Assembly: GCA_964007475.1 (NCBI GenBank)
Contig: OZ023274.1
Location: 51,789,678-51,853,677 of the forward strand
DNA from: Hybos culiciformis
Lineage: Eukaryota > Arthropoda > Insecta > Diptera > Hybotidae
DNA length: 64,000 bases
Direction of reading: 5' to 3'
Part shown: piece after piece, positions 35,481-47,274 of the stretch
Layout of the letters: the number at the start of each line of letters is the position of its first letter
Numbering within the stretch: the first letter of the stretch is position 1
Program-made: the position numbers and the translations under genes
The notes under the pieces: generated by a model
Databases searched by the model: none
Told to the model about the DNA's origin: nothing
Seen by the model: the letters and a program-made list of their open reading frames with translations, nothing else

Positions 35481-38400
35481 TATCTATTTGTAAAATCAAT
35501 TTGTAAAATCAAATGTACCTATTGTGGTAATGAGAGCCGTGTTACATAAAATCGCGTATCATATGCAAATGAAATATCAAAAATATATAGAACACCATTT
35601 ATATTGCAAAAATAATATATAAAAAAAAAAAAAAACGCAGGATGCAATAATATTGACGCAATTTTTTTTTTTTTTTTATATAAAAACATTTTCAAAATTA
35701 CAATTCTTTTTTACAATTTTTTCATTTCTTTTTTTTTACACTCTTCCGGAAAAGCGGCAACAAAAAAAAGAAGAAAAAACAACAAGATAATAATGCAACT
35801 TGCACAAAATTTAACGAACATATAAAACATAAAAAAAAAAAAAAAAAATTTGCAACAAAAAAACATTAAAAAAATTGATACCTTGAGGCTTCAAATTTCA
35901 CAAGATTTTAATTTCAAATCTTTTCTATTTTTTTTTTATTTATCATACATGTGTATAATATACATATGTATAACTACATATATTATATTTACTCAGCTCT
36001 TGCATATTTTTGTGTACGAATAGTTCCGGCAAGAGCTTTGCTAATATTTACCGGAAATTTTCAACAAAATGAAGCACAAAATACGAAAAAAAAAAATGTA
36101 GATACTAGAAATGGGAAATATACAAAAAAAAAGAAATGAAAATAATGAATGCATACATATTTTTTTTTTTTTTAATTCGCCTCAAGTAAAATTAAAAAAA
36201 AAAGGAAAATTTTCTATTTTATTGCATTGTTGCAAGAAAAAAATGAAAAACGAAAAAAAAAAAGTGAATGAATGGAAAGTCTGTTAAAAATGAAAAACAA
36301 AAAAATTTATACATATGTATATATATAATTTTTACTTCAAAATTATATAAAGGACCTTGTCTTCTTGTTTTGCTTTTAATTTTGTGAGAGGGAAACTCTT
36401 CGTACTAACAAAGTGTTTTGTTGTTTTTTTCTTTAACATTTCCTAAAAGCATTTGGAAAGAATAACATCAGTTACTGAATTAAAAAAAAAAACTTGATTT
36501 TCTTCCTTTATTGTATCCGCACCTATACTGTCATTTACTTAGGTATACTGAAAAAACAGACAGCTGTATTTTCTGTATATTTTTTGCTATGAATATAGTT
36601 CAAATCAAACCGGTGGATGACGTTAGCAAAATTTGCTATTTGTCATAGCAAGAAATAATAGCTATTAGTTTGATTTTTGAATATTCATATGCAATTTTCA
36701 TATATAATTTTCCATAGAATTTTTTTTTTCAGTGTAGAGTCACGTTAGAGTTTTAAATATATGTATGCTAAAATTATGTAAATATGGCAGTATCTTTATG
36801 GTAAAAAATTAACCAATCTTCCATTTTAGGAGTGAGCTAAGAGCCTTAACTTACAATTAAAGAAACTTAATTTTTGTGGTAAATCTATACAGCAATTGGT
36901 TCAAAATCTGCCAGTCATCGTCATTTTATCCTCGTAAACTCACGAGAGGACATAAATTTTTGGTTGGTTCTCACTGATAACGCCTGTATTAATTCTCTAT
37001 ATTTATTTGAATTAAGTGTTTTCATTAAGCTTTCATAAAACAAAATGTTAAAAGAATGTAAATAAAACACCGTGTTAAAACTGCAAGTAAATATTTTCTT
37101 TGTTTATATTATATTTTATTAAATAATATAATATTTTTTTATTTACATTTTTCTTTTTTATGAAAATTTAACAATACAAAAAAAAATTGTCTGAGTATAG
37201 AGAAGTTATTGACAGTGCAACATATAGTGTCTGTTAAGATAATTGTCTGCAATAAATAGACTTGCATATTAAAAGGATATATATACATTGGGAATTGAGA
37301 TATTATTGTTAAAGAATTTACGTATGCAATTTATTAGAAAAATAAGTTATATGTCAATTTGACAAGAATAAATCATAAATATTGCATAAAAAAGAATTTA
37401 AATTCAATTATAAAAAGAAGCATTAGTTTTTTAGATGCTGAGCGCCATAGAAGTATGGAGTGTAGATTAACAAGATGAAAATATCTTCCCTTTTCAAACA
37501 TTAGATTAAAAAAAAAAATACTTCTAAAAGAATCATCATTTTGACAAGCTTAGGGAAATAATGAAGTTTTGGTATACATTATATAAAAAATTAAAAAAAT
37601 AAAACATTTTTAAGATTTTATAATGAGTATCTTAATAATTTATATCTGATACCAGCACATAGTGTACATACGTTTATTTACCTTTTTTTGTTGAACAAAA
37701 AAAAGAAAGATAAATAACAAAAAAAAAATACCTTACATTTGCAGAAAGAGTAGGTATACATAGAATCAAACAATTACTTAAATATACACAAAATGTTTAA
37801 AATTATCAAAGTGTCGGAAATGCAAATAATTCTATAGAAATCTAGTGTTATGAAAATTTTTTTCCAGGAAATATTATACATTCATTTTCTCCGTTTTTTG
37901 AAGGGAAAAACAAATATTAATTAAAAATCTAATTTAGTGGAAGATAAATTTAAAATTTTTAACTAAAAATAATGACTTTTTTTTTTTTTTGTACTATACC
38001 TAAAAAAGTCTTTTCCAAAAAAAATAATTTTGTTCATCAAAAGTGAAATTTTCAAAACTATGTAAATAATTGTAACAAAGTATATTATTGTTTTTTTTTT
38101 TTCCTTCAAACATTTATCACATCCTGTAAATGATTGAAAACCTGCATTGATACGAATGCATTTATTTTAATTAACATATTGACTTTAATTGAAATTTAAT
38201 TTAGTAGGTATATGACATGTAGGTAACAAATTTTTGAATAATGTTATATTTTCTTTAAAAGGTTTTATTGTTAAGTTTATTAAGTTATGATTGTTTTTAT
38301 TATAGATAAAATATCTAACAGCAAAGGGTTATTATATAGTGTCTAAGCTCTGAATAGAAATAAACTTAATTATAGTAGTGTTGAAAAAATGTATATGAAT

Positions 38401-39345
38401 AAATTGGTAAATGGATAGGACAGATATCATAAGCCGAAAAAAAACAAATTGAAGTATCTATATAATAAAAATATGCATCATTTATCTTCAATTGACACTA
38501 AACATCAATTTGTATAACAATAATATTCATTTACAAAAAAAATAACTAATCAATAAATCACTATTAATATTAATATACATACTTAATATTAAAAATAGCT
38601 TTGTACTAAATTTAAATAAAATATAAAAAAAAACACCTCAAACAATTTATTTATTTTTATTTCGAAAGAATCAAAAAGAAAATTTTTCTTTTTTTTTTTT
38701 ATTATTTCCTTTTCAACAAAAAAAAAAAGAAAAGAAAATTCACAAAAATTCACATATGATGTATATTTTACTTTATTATTATATTTCTTCATTGTATATA
38801 TGTATAATAATTTTTCACTTGAAAAACCCCGAGAGCACTTAAATATTAAGTGTTTTCACTTTAACATTCAAAATATACATATATGTATAGTATATAAGAA
38901 GCTTTTTTCCTCCCAAAAATTAGGCTTGCCGATATTCCTTATATAGGAAAACTTATGAACATGAACATTTAAAATGTTAAAAGTTTTGTTATCTTATCTT
39001 TTTTCAAGGTATGAAAGTCACTTTTTTTTTCTGTTTTTTTTTTTTTTAAGATTAAAATTATTTTATATTATATTTAGAAAATATTTAAGTTATAAATCAC
39101 ATTTGGCAGGCATATAATAAATTAATGAAATATTTTATTAAAGTATGTATAAACAAATTATTTATATTTATAATGACTATGCTTTAACATTCGATCTGTG
39201 TAGATAAATGATAATGATTACCAACTTTGAAATATAGTTGATCGTATCAGATATTATTATAGTGCTCAATAATTTAGATATCATAAACGGAAATTCACCT
39301 CAGCCCGTCTTCGCTTCCTTCGCACATTCGAGAACTGAACATTTT
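35481..39345. other. AT-rich stretch with one weak inverted-repeat candidate
   Basis: No supported gene. At about 36550-36736 a 187-bp segment begins ACTGAAAAAA and ends TTTTTTTCAGTGT, has mixed composition (AACCGGTGGATGACG at 36609), and could be a small MITE. The ends are too T-rich to be sure. Poly-A runs dominate elsewhere. Confidence 0.4.
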
Positions 39346-39419
39346 TTAATCGTCGTTATCTACTCCATTTTCAGTCTTAGGTGCCTCTAATCGGCGTCGT
39401 CTACGACATTTTTTCATTT
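39346..39419 (-). CDS. Candidate terminal exon or small ORF ending in an acidic tail
   Basis: On the minus strand ACTTACGTAG (possible acceptor) is followed by AA then ATG and a 23-residue frame MKKCRRRRRLEAPKTENGVD then NDD and TAA at 39346. The five Arg residues use four different codons (CGT, AGA, CGA, CGC), as in real coding DNA. The block 39298-39430 is markedly GC-richer than everything around it and continues past the stop, possibly as a 3' UTR. The same sequence read on plus has CCATTTTCAGTC (arthropod initiator-like) and a CTAC/GTAAGT donor, so a plus-strand 5' UTR exon is an alternative. The family is not recognised. Confidence 0.28.
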
Positions 39420-39430
39420 CTACGTAAGTA

Positions 39431-41390
39431 TGAATTTTTAAAATTGAATAAGTGGCGCTTACAATTATTTAAAACTTTAATAAAAAAAATCTTATATTTT
39501 ATTGTGATAAATTTTCATATTTTCCTGTATACAAACTTATATGTACCTATATATTAACTTGAAGCTTCTTATAAGTTATTTTTTTCTTCGAAATTATTTT
39601 TTTTCCTTTATAATGTTAAAAATTGTTATGTGTATGTGTTTCCCCTGTATATCCCTGAAAAGCCAATAAATATTTTTTCCCCCCCCGAAAAAGATATATG
39701 ATAAATTTTTGCAGTTTGTTAAAAGTTTACCACAATTGCTTTTAAAGTTTAATTTTATGGTTTTTTGTTCCCATTTTTTTATTATACGTATATATATTTT
39801 TTTTCTATTTTGCACAAAAATAGTAAAATTTTCATGAAAAAGAAGAAAACGAATATAAAATGGAAAAGTTTATAGTGCTTTTTGTGTCTTATTGACTAAA
39901 AATAAAAAAAAAATTTGTGCTGAAAAGGCAAGAAGTGTTAAATTTTAATACATCTTTATTCCTAGATTTTATGAGAAGTAATTGTAATCAGAAACCGGAC
40001 AAGAATTGTATTCCTTTTGTGTGCTGCTGTCCATAGAGGAAGAATAAAAAAAATATAATTTAAAGTTTTTTATAGTACATCCACAAGTAGAGAAATTATT
40101 TTAAAAAGTTTTTCGTTATTGCGTTGAGTGAAATTCGGCATCGGAAATAGTAATTGTGGAAGACTTTATGTCTGAGTGTAATCTTATAATAACAATGATT
40201 TTATAAAATTTATTTGTTGCGGGCTACAGAGCCAAGCACATTAAAAAGAGCAAAATAAAAGAGTTAAAGGAAAAGGAAAATCATAAATTAACAAAAATTA
40301 GTTAATTTAATTTACCTATTGGCTCAACAGGTATATACATAAGTTTTATCGTAACGAATTTATATTATTATACAGAAAACACTGCAAATAAATAGTTTTC
40401 TGATAAAAACTAAGAATACTGCAGAGAAAAAGAAAATGTTTAATATTTGAGAAAAATAATTCCAATATTGCACTTATTTTTGTGGAATTAAAGTTAAAAT
40501 AAAATGTTCTACAACTTCTATTTAGTTTTCTTACAGCTTAATTCATTTTATCAATAAAACATGTTTAAAAAACAATTAAAGTATCTAATTTTTAAAACTT
40601 TTTATTTTTTATTTTTATTTTTTTTTCATACAAATCCTGTCTAAACCTTATTTAATTATAATTTAGAACATTATTTTATTTATAAGGTAATAAACTTTTG
40701 AACCTTATAAATTCATGAAAAAAACTTTTAGTCCTACATAATATACATACATATACAAAAACAACATATACCATAAAAATAAACCTCTTAAACCAAAAGA
40801 AACAAAAAAAAAAAAATTGGTTCATTAAAATCTAATTACCTTGTTCGTAGAATATAACGAGTAAAACATGATTTGGAAAATATAAAATATATATGTATAT
40901 TCATTGAACAAATTAATTAAATATCTATCAAGTGTATTATGTGGCCCTAATTTGACCTTCACGTTATTACCACAAAAACATCTTCAATTTTTCATATATA
41001 TATAATAAAGACTTAATTTTATGTAGAGCAAACACAAAAGCATAAAACTTAGTAGCAAGAAAAAAATGTTTTTTTTTATTTCATGAAAATTAAGTATAAA
41101 AATGTGAAAATCAATAAGATTTTGTGATATTATTTATGGTATATATAGGCTTTTAGTATGTCATTGAATTCTGTTAAATGTTTCTAGAATAAAATTTTGA
41201 TTGGAAAAAAAGATACAAAAAAAGATACTAATTAACATTTTTATTTAAGATTCTTCGTTTTCCATTAGTACGGTCATTAGATGTCAAATATTCAGAAAAA
41301 ATTTCTTTAAACAATATAAAATTAAAAATATAAAATAATGGATCTTTTTTGCTTAGATCGACCTCACGAAAGGGTAAACGTAAAATGAGG
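39431..41390. other. AT-rich stretch, possible untranslated exon-like block
   Basis: The block 39950-40330 is less AT-rich, lacks a long frame and ends at CTCAACAG then GTATAT, which resembles an untranslated exon with a donor. Evidence is thin. C8 at about 39679 is the only long C run noticed. Confidence 0.3.
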
Positions 41391-41540
41391 GACTTATATA
41401 AGTTAAAATTTGGCGGCAAGTTATGAAAGAAATGGTCCGGTCAATTGGCCTCCAAGGTCGTGCGATTTGACACCTCTCGCTATATTTAATGTGAGGCTAA
41501 GTTGCCTTGGAAATCAACATGATACGTGTTGTTCATGAAA
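41391..41540 (+). pseudogene. Mariner-family transposase remnant (WPPRSCDLTPL piece)
   Basis: A first piece reads DLYKLKFGGKL (41391-41423). After a stop and frame change the second reads YERNGPVNWPPRSCDLTPLA from 41422 to about 41481. This is the stretch between the second and third catalytic Asp of insect mariner-type transposases, with the intact WPPRSCDLTPL signature. The third Asp, expected right after DLTPL, is replaced by Ala and the frame then degenerates (FNVRLSCLGNQ) to a stop near 41536. Same family as the remnant at 9873 but a distinct copy: here the Pro of DLTPL is kept. Confidence 0.7.
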
Positions 41541-43806
41541 GTTGCCCAAAAATGGACGTCCAGAATGTACTTCCTCAAGAATAGCTGCCTGTTGTCAAAT
41601 GCTGTCAGGATTAATATTTTACACAATCGAATAGATATTTTCTGCAAATTTCTTTTTATATACATATATAACATTTACATAATTCAATATTAATTTCAAA
41701 TTTGAGTTTTTTTTTTTTCTTTTTTTTTTTTTATTGGAAAAATAAAGCATAAATTTTATTATAAGAAAGAATGTTTATTATGTTTACTTATTGAAAAATA
41801 TATATAAAAAAAAAAAATACCTTCTAAGAAAAAAATGAAATCTTATAGCTTTACCTGCGTCAACAATGTTGAAAAAAATTAAAAGAAAAAATAAAAAAGT
41901 TTTTTTTTTTTTTTGTTGTTTACACACACGTAAACTTAAATTGAATTCAAGTGTAACCAATATTCTTTATTTACTAAATAATCAACCGTAGGCGATCAAT
42001 TTCATAAGAAAGAAAAAGACTGAGAGAGAAAAAATAAAAAAATTGAAAATTGAAAAATATGTAATTTTATTACATTAAGAAAAACAAAAAAGGAAACTCT
42101 AGACTTTCTTAAGTAATGTGCGCTTATTTTTCATTATCAATGAATAGAAAATAAATTTTTTTGATATAAAGTTTGAGAAAACAAAAAAAAAAATAAAATA
42201 ACAAACTTTGTAAAGAAATGCAAAGAATGTTTTGAATTAATTTTCATTCCCTTATTTTTCTATTTGATGTTTAAAAAAAAAAATTCAACATTTTTGTTCT
42301 AAATGGTATTTTTTTATATAAATTTTTATCATAGTCTTTAATTTAATTTCCAATTGGAAATGAACTTTAAAAATTATATATTTAAGCATGAACCTATATA
42401 GTATTATATACGAATAAGTATATATTTAGTTTATAATGTAACTAAATAATTTTTCTATATTTAAAATTAAGATATTTTAATTTAATCATATGATCTAAGA
42501 AATTAAATCATTAATATAAGTACTATGCTTTTATTTCGTTCATTTAAGAAAGAAATTAATCCAACATTTAAAAATTGCAACATTTGTAATGTTTGAACAT
42601 TTTATCGGATATTACATAAAAATGGCTGTGACATAATTTAACCACAAAAACCCATTAAATCAATTTCTTGTTCTGCGATATTCAAAAACTACATACTATA
42701 CGTATATAACTGTGCAAAAATAATTCTGCCACAAAAATAAAATTAATAATTTTGAATAAATTAATCAATTTGAATTTATTCTGATTACTTTGTAAACTAC
42801 TAGGTACCAATTAATTATATTGAAAATAAATATTTTTCAATTGTAATTACTTGAAAAACACATAATTAACCACAGATTGAGGTAATTTTTATATATATAT
42901 AGTATATGTATATAAAAGTTGTTAAAAAATTTATTATTATGTGTGTATATTAAACTTTCATATCAATTAACCACAACCGTTTAACAGAAAACCTTAAATT
43001 TTTTTTTTTTTTTTCAAATCCCAAATTATTTTCTTTTAAATGTCTTCTAAAGTTAAAAGGATTTAAAACATTAGTTGAAATAATTTTATAGTTATAATGA
43101 TAATTTTATATTAGAAGTTATAGATTCGCGCCACTGAAGAAAATAATTTTATAATCGTGTTCAAAATAGTAGTTGACATGAAATTTCCCTTACCTTTATT
43201 GTTAGAAAAATTTTCTTTTTAATTAACTTTATATATTATAATAAAAAAAATAAATAAATAAAATACTGTCAATCGAAGAAGGTGTTTTATTAGCGGGCAC
43301 TCGTTACAATTTGTTGCTTTATTATTATAATTTTTGTTTCTTTTTTTTTGAAATAAAATGAAAATTGTCTTGTCCTCTCTTACAGTGTTGGTAATTTTAT
43401 TTTTATTTTTTTTTTATTTTTTATTTCTTAAACCCTCTTGAAAGTCAAGTGTTTTTTATTATCCTTTTAAGTTGTTCTTTATACTTTTTATTGTTTTCTC
43501 GTCTTCCAACTTTTATTTCTTAAAAAATAAAAAAGTGAAAAATTTTTATATACTTTAAAAAACGCTACGTTGAGAGAATTTTAAAGTACTTAAGTAAATT
43601 TAGATTTATACCTAATCCTGTCTGCACAGAAAAAAAAAATAATAAAAATTCTAAAAATTTTAAGTTTAAAAAAAAAAAAATGAGATATGTTACTTATAAA
43701 CCATTTATCTGAGAAAAGGAAAAGAATTGTATTTTAATATTATGCTTAATAGAGGTTCTTTTAACCCGCATAATATTTTTTTTTCAAATGCAAATATTTT
43801 CATCTA
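41541..43806. other. AT-rich stretch, no gene seen
   Basis: Poly-A/T runs and A/T-driven frames only. Confidence 0.5.
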
Positions 43807-44041
43807 TCTTTATAAATAAAAATTCAATGCTGTTGGTAAGAGCATCACTTGATGAACTGTTCAAACGGTTTGGCTAATTTTTTTTTGATGTCCGAACAAT
43901 GTTTTTAGGGGAAATAGTAATTGGAAAAATTGTTCGAAAAATTGGAAATATCGGGCAAAAATTTAAAGTACTCAAGACCATAACTCTTATTAATAATGAT
44001 TTCTTAAGTTAGAGAAAAAGGTTTGCGTCAGGATCGGCTAG
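43807..44041 (+). mobile_element. Short complete-looking Helitron, 235 bp
   Basis: The element begins TCTTTATAAATAAAAATTCA and carries GAACTGTTCAAACGGTTTGG then CTAATTT, a head motif widely seen in non-autonomous insect Helitrons. It ends GCGTCAGGATCGGCTAG. The base before TC is A (43806) and the base after CTAG is T (44042), the exact A|TC...CTAG|T insertion rule of rolling-circle Helitrons. No Rep-helicase frame is present, so it must have moved in trans. The usual 3' subterminal hairpin is weak here. The second Helitron-like locus at 45966 has the same head. Confidence 0.6.
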
Positions 44042-45965
44042 TTTCAAATCTATATGCATAAGTCATGTTGCCAAAAATTTTAGTATATATAAAAATATAC
44101 GTGTACAATACATAAATTTTAAAATATGAGAATATAGAAATATTAATACTATGATCTTTAAAAAAATTTTACATAAAAATATACTTAGTATAATATACTT
44201 CTGAAGAAGTGACTAGTTTAATTGAACCTGTTATGATTTTGAAAAGGATTCACTTTTACTTATAGTTTTTAAAATGACAAAAAAAAAAACTTTTAAATTG
44301 TTTTTTTTTTTCGTAGAAACGTTTTAAAAGTATTTTGTTCCATTTTTAATCTTTCGCTATTATAGAATGTGAAAAAGTCAAAATCCATTAAAAGTTTTTA
44401 AATATTTTCATATCCTTTTTATAATAGTGTATAATTTTTTATTTTTATTTTTTTTATTATTATTTTGTCAAGTTAATATGTAATAGAAGACTATCAAATA
44501 AAATTTAATTTAAGAAAATGAATTGATTTGGACATTTTATTTGACAGGTTTTAAATTAAATAAATATGTAGAAATTTTTGTTTTTTTTTCAATTTTAAAT
44601 ATTTATGGCATTCTTTAAAAATCTGGCATTCATTAAAAGTGACATTGTATAAATATATTTTTTTTTAGACACTATGTTGACAACTTTTAATTTAAATTAC
44701 AGAAAAGTTTTACCCTATGATTGATTTTAAAATACATAAAATTGTGTCATAAAAAATAGAAGGCAGACAGTGATGCAATTTGTTAAATTTATTGATATGG
44801 TCTTAGACTATCAAGTAAAAACTCTACTAATTATATGAATATTTAAAATTTGAAGAACTGAGCTTAAATCAGAACAGTACTTCAAGGGCTAAAAAAATAT
44901 ACTATTTAAATTAAATGGGATATATCGCTCTATGAGAATAAAACTGTCGAACCTTCCAAAACCTTTTTTTGAAGATAATTGCAAGGTCCTTTTTCTAAAT
45001 TTTTTTTGTGTTTCACAAAAACTGTTGTTGTCTAAATAGTTAACAACAGATAGAAATTCCTACAGGATTCCATTCAAAACATGGTTAAAAATATAATATA
45101 GGAATAAGTCAAGGCCTTTTTCTCAGTATATTTCTCAGGGTGCGATATTTGAAATAAATGGGGTGTATTTCACTGGAATCCCTATAATGTTATTCAAAGT
45201 ACCTTCAGTATATTTAATTGTATTTTGCAAATAATATTTCTGAATTTTTTTTTTATAAATTTGATAAACTTATTATTTATATAATTGTTATAGACCTAAA
45301 TCAAGCAATCAATTTAATTTTGTGTATATATGTATATAATTTTGTTAAATTGATTTCTGTATTTGGCATATCCGATATTTTTTTTTCTTCTATACCATAA
45401 GTTGATTGACGTTTTGGTAATTAAAAGGCATCTAAATAATTTATTAAGGCGAATAATTCTTAATTATATGTATATGTACATTTAATAGTATATTTTATAT
45501 GTATACATGTATTTTGTAATATAAAACTTAATCAAAGTAATAGGTTTTTTTTAATGGTTTTTATATAATAGATTCAATGAAAAAACATTATTTTTTCGCT
45601 ATAAGTATTATTTCTTTAGAAATCATGTATTTTATTTTGTATAAAAAATTAATTAATAAGTTTTTTTTTCTATAACCACTATTTATTAACGTTTCTATTA
45701 TGTTCTTAGTGTTTAAAAAAAATATATTTGGAATCGTGAAAATTAAATAGTAACGATATAGCGGAACGAATAATTAGGCAATATTTATGTTCTATTTATG
45801 TTACTAAAACATTATTGAAGAAATTATAGAATAGTCACCGCACTATTGTAAAATATTTAATTATTAATTTATGAATTTTCTTTTTTTAGATTAAAAATTG
45901 TAGAAGAAGAGGATTTTGAGTATATCCGAAAAATGCATAAAATTAAGTTTTAATTAATAATATAA
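44042..45965. other. AT-rich stretch between two Helitron loci
   Basis: No supported gene. The 60-aa frame at 45218-45400 is composition-driven. Confidence 0.5.
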
Positions 45966-46516
45966 TCTTCTATATAAATAAAAATTAAAGGGTGTTCGTT
46001 GACAAGCCCATCACTAGAGAACTGTTGAACCGATTTGGCTAATTTTTTCTTCTAAAAGTTCGTAATAGTAAAGATTCGAAAAGTTGGCCGGAAAATTGGA
46101 TAATGCTGCCTGTAGTAAAAATAAAATCTATATAAATAAAAATGTAATTAATAAAAACAAGGCTAGAGCGAAACAACACACAGAAAAAACACGGCGTAAA
46201 TTCAAGTAAAAAAGGCATTAATTCAAGTATTCCGCGACTCATTATAGCGCCAAGCCATTTGCATACTTGATAATTATCTTAAAAATACTTGATTTAAGTC
46301 TTGTTAAAAAAACTTAAATTACCTCATACCTTTACTTAAATCAAGAATATTTGACTCAAATTAAGTTTGTAAAATTCTTAATTTGAGACATAAAAAGGGT
46401 TAATATAAGTTTTTCGTATCTTTACAAAAACAAAGTTTGTTTTACCCCAAAACCAAAAACCTTTCAAATTCATCAGCAAAAACACCGCAAATACAAAAAA
46501 AAAATTACTAGACACA

Positions 46517-46767
46517 ATTTTTTATTTTATTTATTTAATATTTTATTTATTTTTTTTATTTATTTATTTTTTTTCTTTTTTTATTTATTTATTTATTTAT
46601 TTTTTTTCTTTTTTATTTTTTTTTTATTTTTTTTTTATTTTTTTTTTATTATTTATTTTTTTTTATTTTATTTAATTTTTTTTATTTATTAAATTTTTTT
46701 ATTTATTTTTCTTTTCTTTTTTTATTTATTTTCTAATTTTTTTTATTTTTTTTTTAATAATTTTTTT
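46517..46767 (+). repeat. T-rich low-complexity array, mostly TTTA units
   Basis: About 250 bases almost only T and A, with repeated TTTATTTA. It lies directly beyond the 3' side of the minus-strand tRNA-like unit, where a SINE tail would be expected. Confidence 0.85.
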
Positions 46768-46770
46768 ATG

Positions 46771-46842
46771 CCGGCTTCTAGCCTCGAACCACTGTCCTAA
46801 ACATTGCAATCCACGAACTCTGCCACTGAGCTATGAACTACA
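46771..46842 (-). pseudogene. tRNA-like sequence, probably a SINE head
   Basis: The minus strand reads TAGCTCAGTGGCAGAG (matches the internal A box, 46823-46833) and, about 40 bases later, GGTTCGAGGC (B box, 46781-46790). The spacing is right for a tRNA. The D stem GCTC/GAGT pairs, but the acceptor, anticodon and T stems do not, so this is not a working tRNA. The anticodon cannot be fixed (TGC or GCA depending on alignment). An A-rich tail follows on this strand, as in tRNA-derived SINEs. Confidence 0.6.
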
Positions 46843-47274
46843 TTTACGACAATGTGTAAAATGGAAAATATAAATATAAAATGGAAAATATAAAATGGAA
46901 AATATAATATAAGAAAGAATGAAGTTTTTATCTGTTTACATTTAATCCTATTATGACTTGATTTGAGTTACTAAACAGAGAGTTAAATTGAGTAAAATTA
47001 AATCCCAAAACAAAACTTAAATGGCTTGAAATAAGTTTTGGTTTACTTGTTTTAAGTTTCATTTTGGTTTAATTTTGTCTTTTAGGATTAGTTGAATCAT
47101 AGGGAGAGTTGAATATGACTTTAGTTTTGGTTTCATTTGAGTTTTTAAGGGATTTTTCAAGTAATTTCATACTTGAATTAAGTTTTTTCAGTACGGATTG
47201 AATCAAACCCGTCAATCTTGAATTGGAATATGACGATTTTTTTCTGTGTGAACATTCGCTCCGGGTTGGACTAG

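Larger units (their letters stand above)
46177..47250. mobile_element. 1.07-kb inverted-repeat element nested in the Helitron-like locus
   Basis: The ends are CACACAGAAAAAAC on the left and TTTTTTTCTGTGTG on the right. Inside both ends, inverted ATTCAAG/CTTGAAT words follow at similar distances. Related words (TACTTGA, CTTAAAT, CAAGTAA) recur through both flanks of the element. The centre holds a T-rich TTTA array (about 46517-46767) and a tRNA-like sequence. No transposase is visible. AACA-like bases border both sides but the duplication is not clear. CAC termini would suit CACTA- or Chapaev-like elements, but this is speculative. Confidence 0.45.
45966..47274 (+). mobile_element. Helitron-like locus split by a nested element
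   Basis: TCTTCTATATAAATAAAAAT starts at 45966 after an A and is followed by GAACTGTTGAACCGATTTGG then CTAATTTT, the same head as the Helitron at 43807. A second head, TCTATATAAATAAAAATGTA, starts at 46127 after an A. CATTCGCTCCGGGTTGGACTAG ends at 47274, resembling the GGATCGGCTAG end of the first Helitron, though the next base is C rather than T. The locus is therefore either two abutting copies or one copy with a partial duplication. It is interrupted at 46177-47250 by another element. Confidence 0.5.

Noticed and set aside
39950..40331. Untranslated first exon ending CAACAG/GTATAT
   Set aside because: No initiator, no defined start and no downstream exon. Composition alone is not enough to call it.
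41228..41674. Minus-strand frames of 62-63 aa
   Set aside because: They are antisense to or flank the mariner remnant on the plus strand and have no features of their own.
46039..46242. 67-aa minus-strand frame
   Set aside because: Falls across Helitron heads and the start of the nested element.
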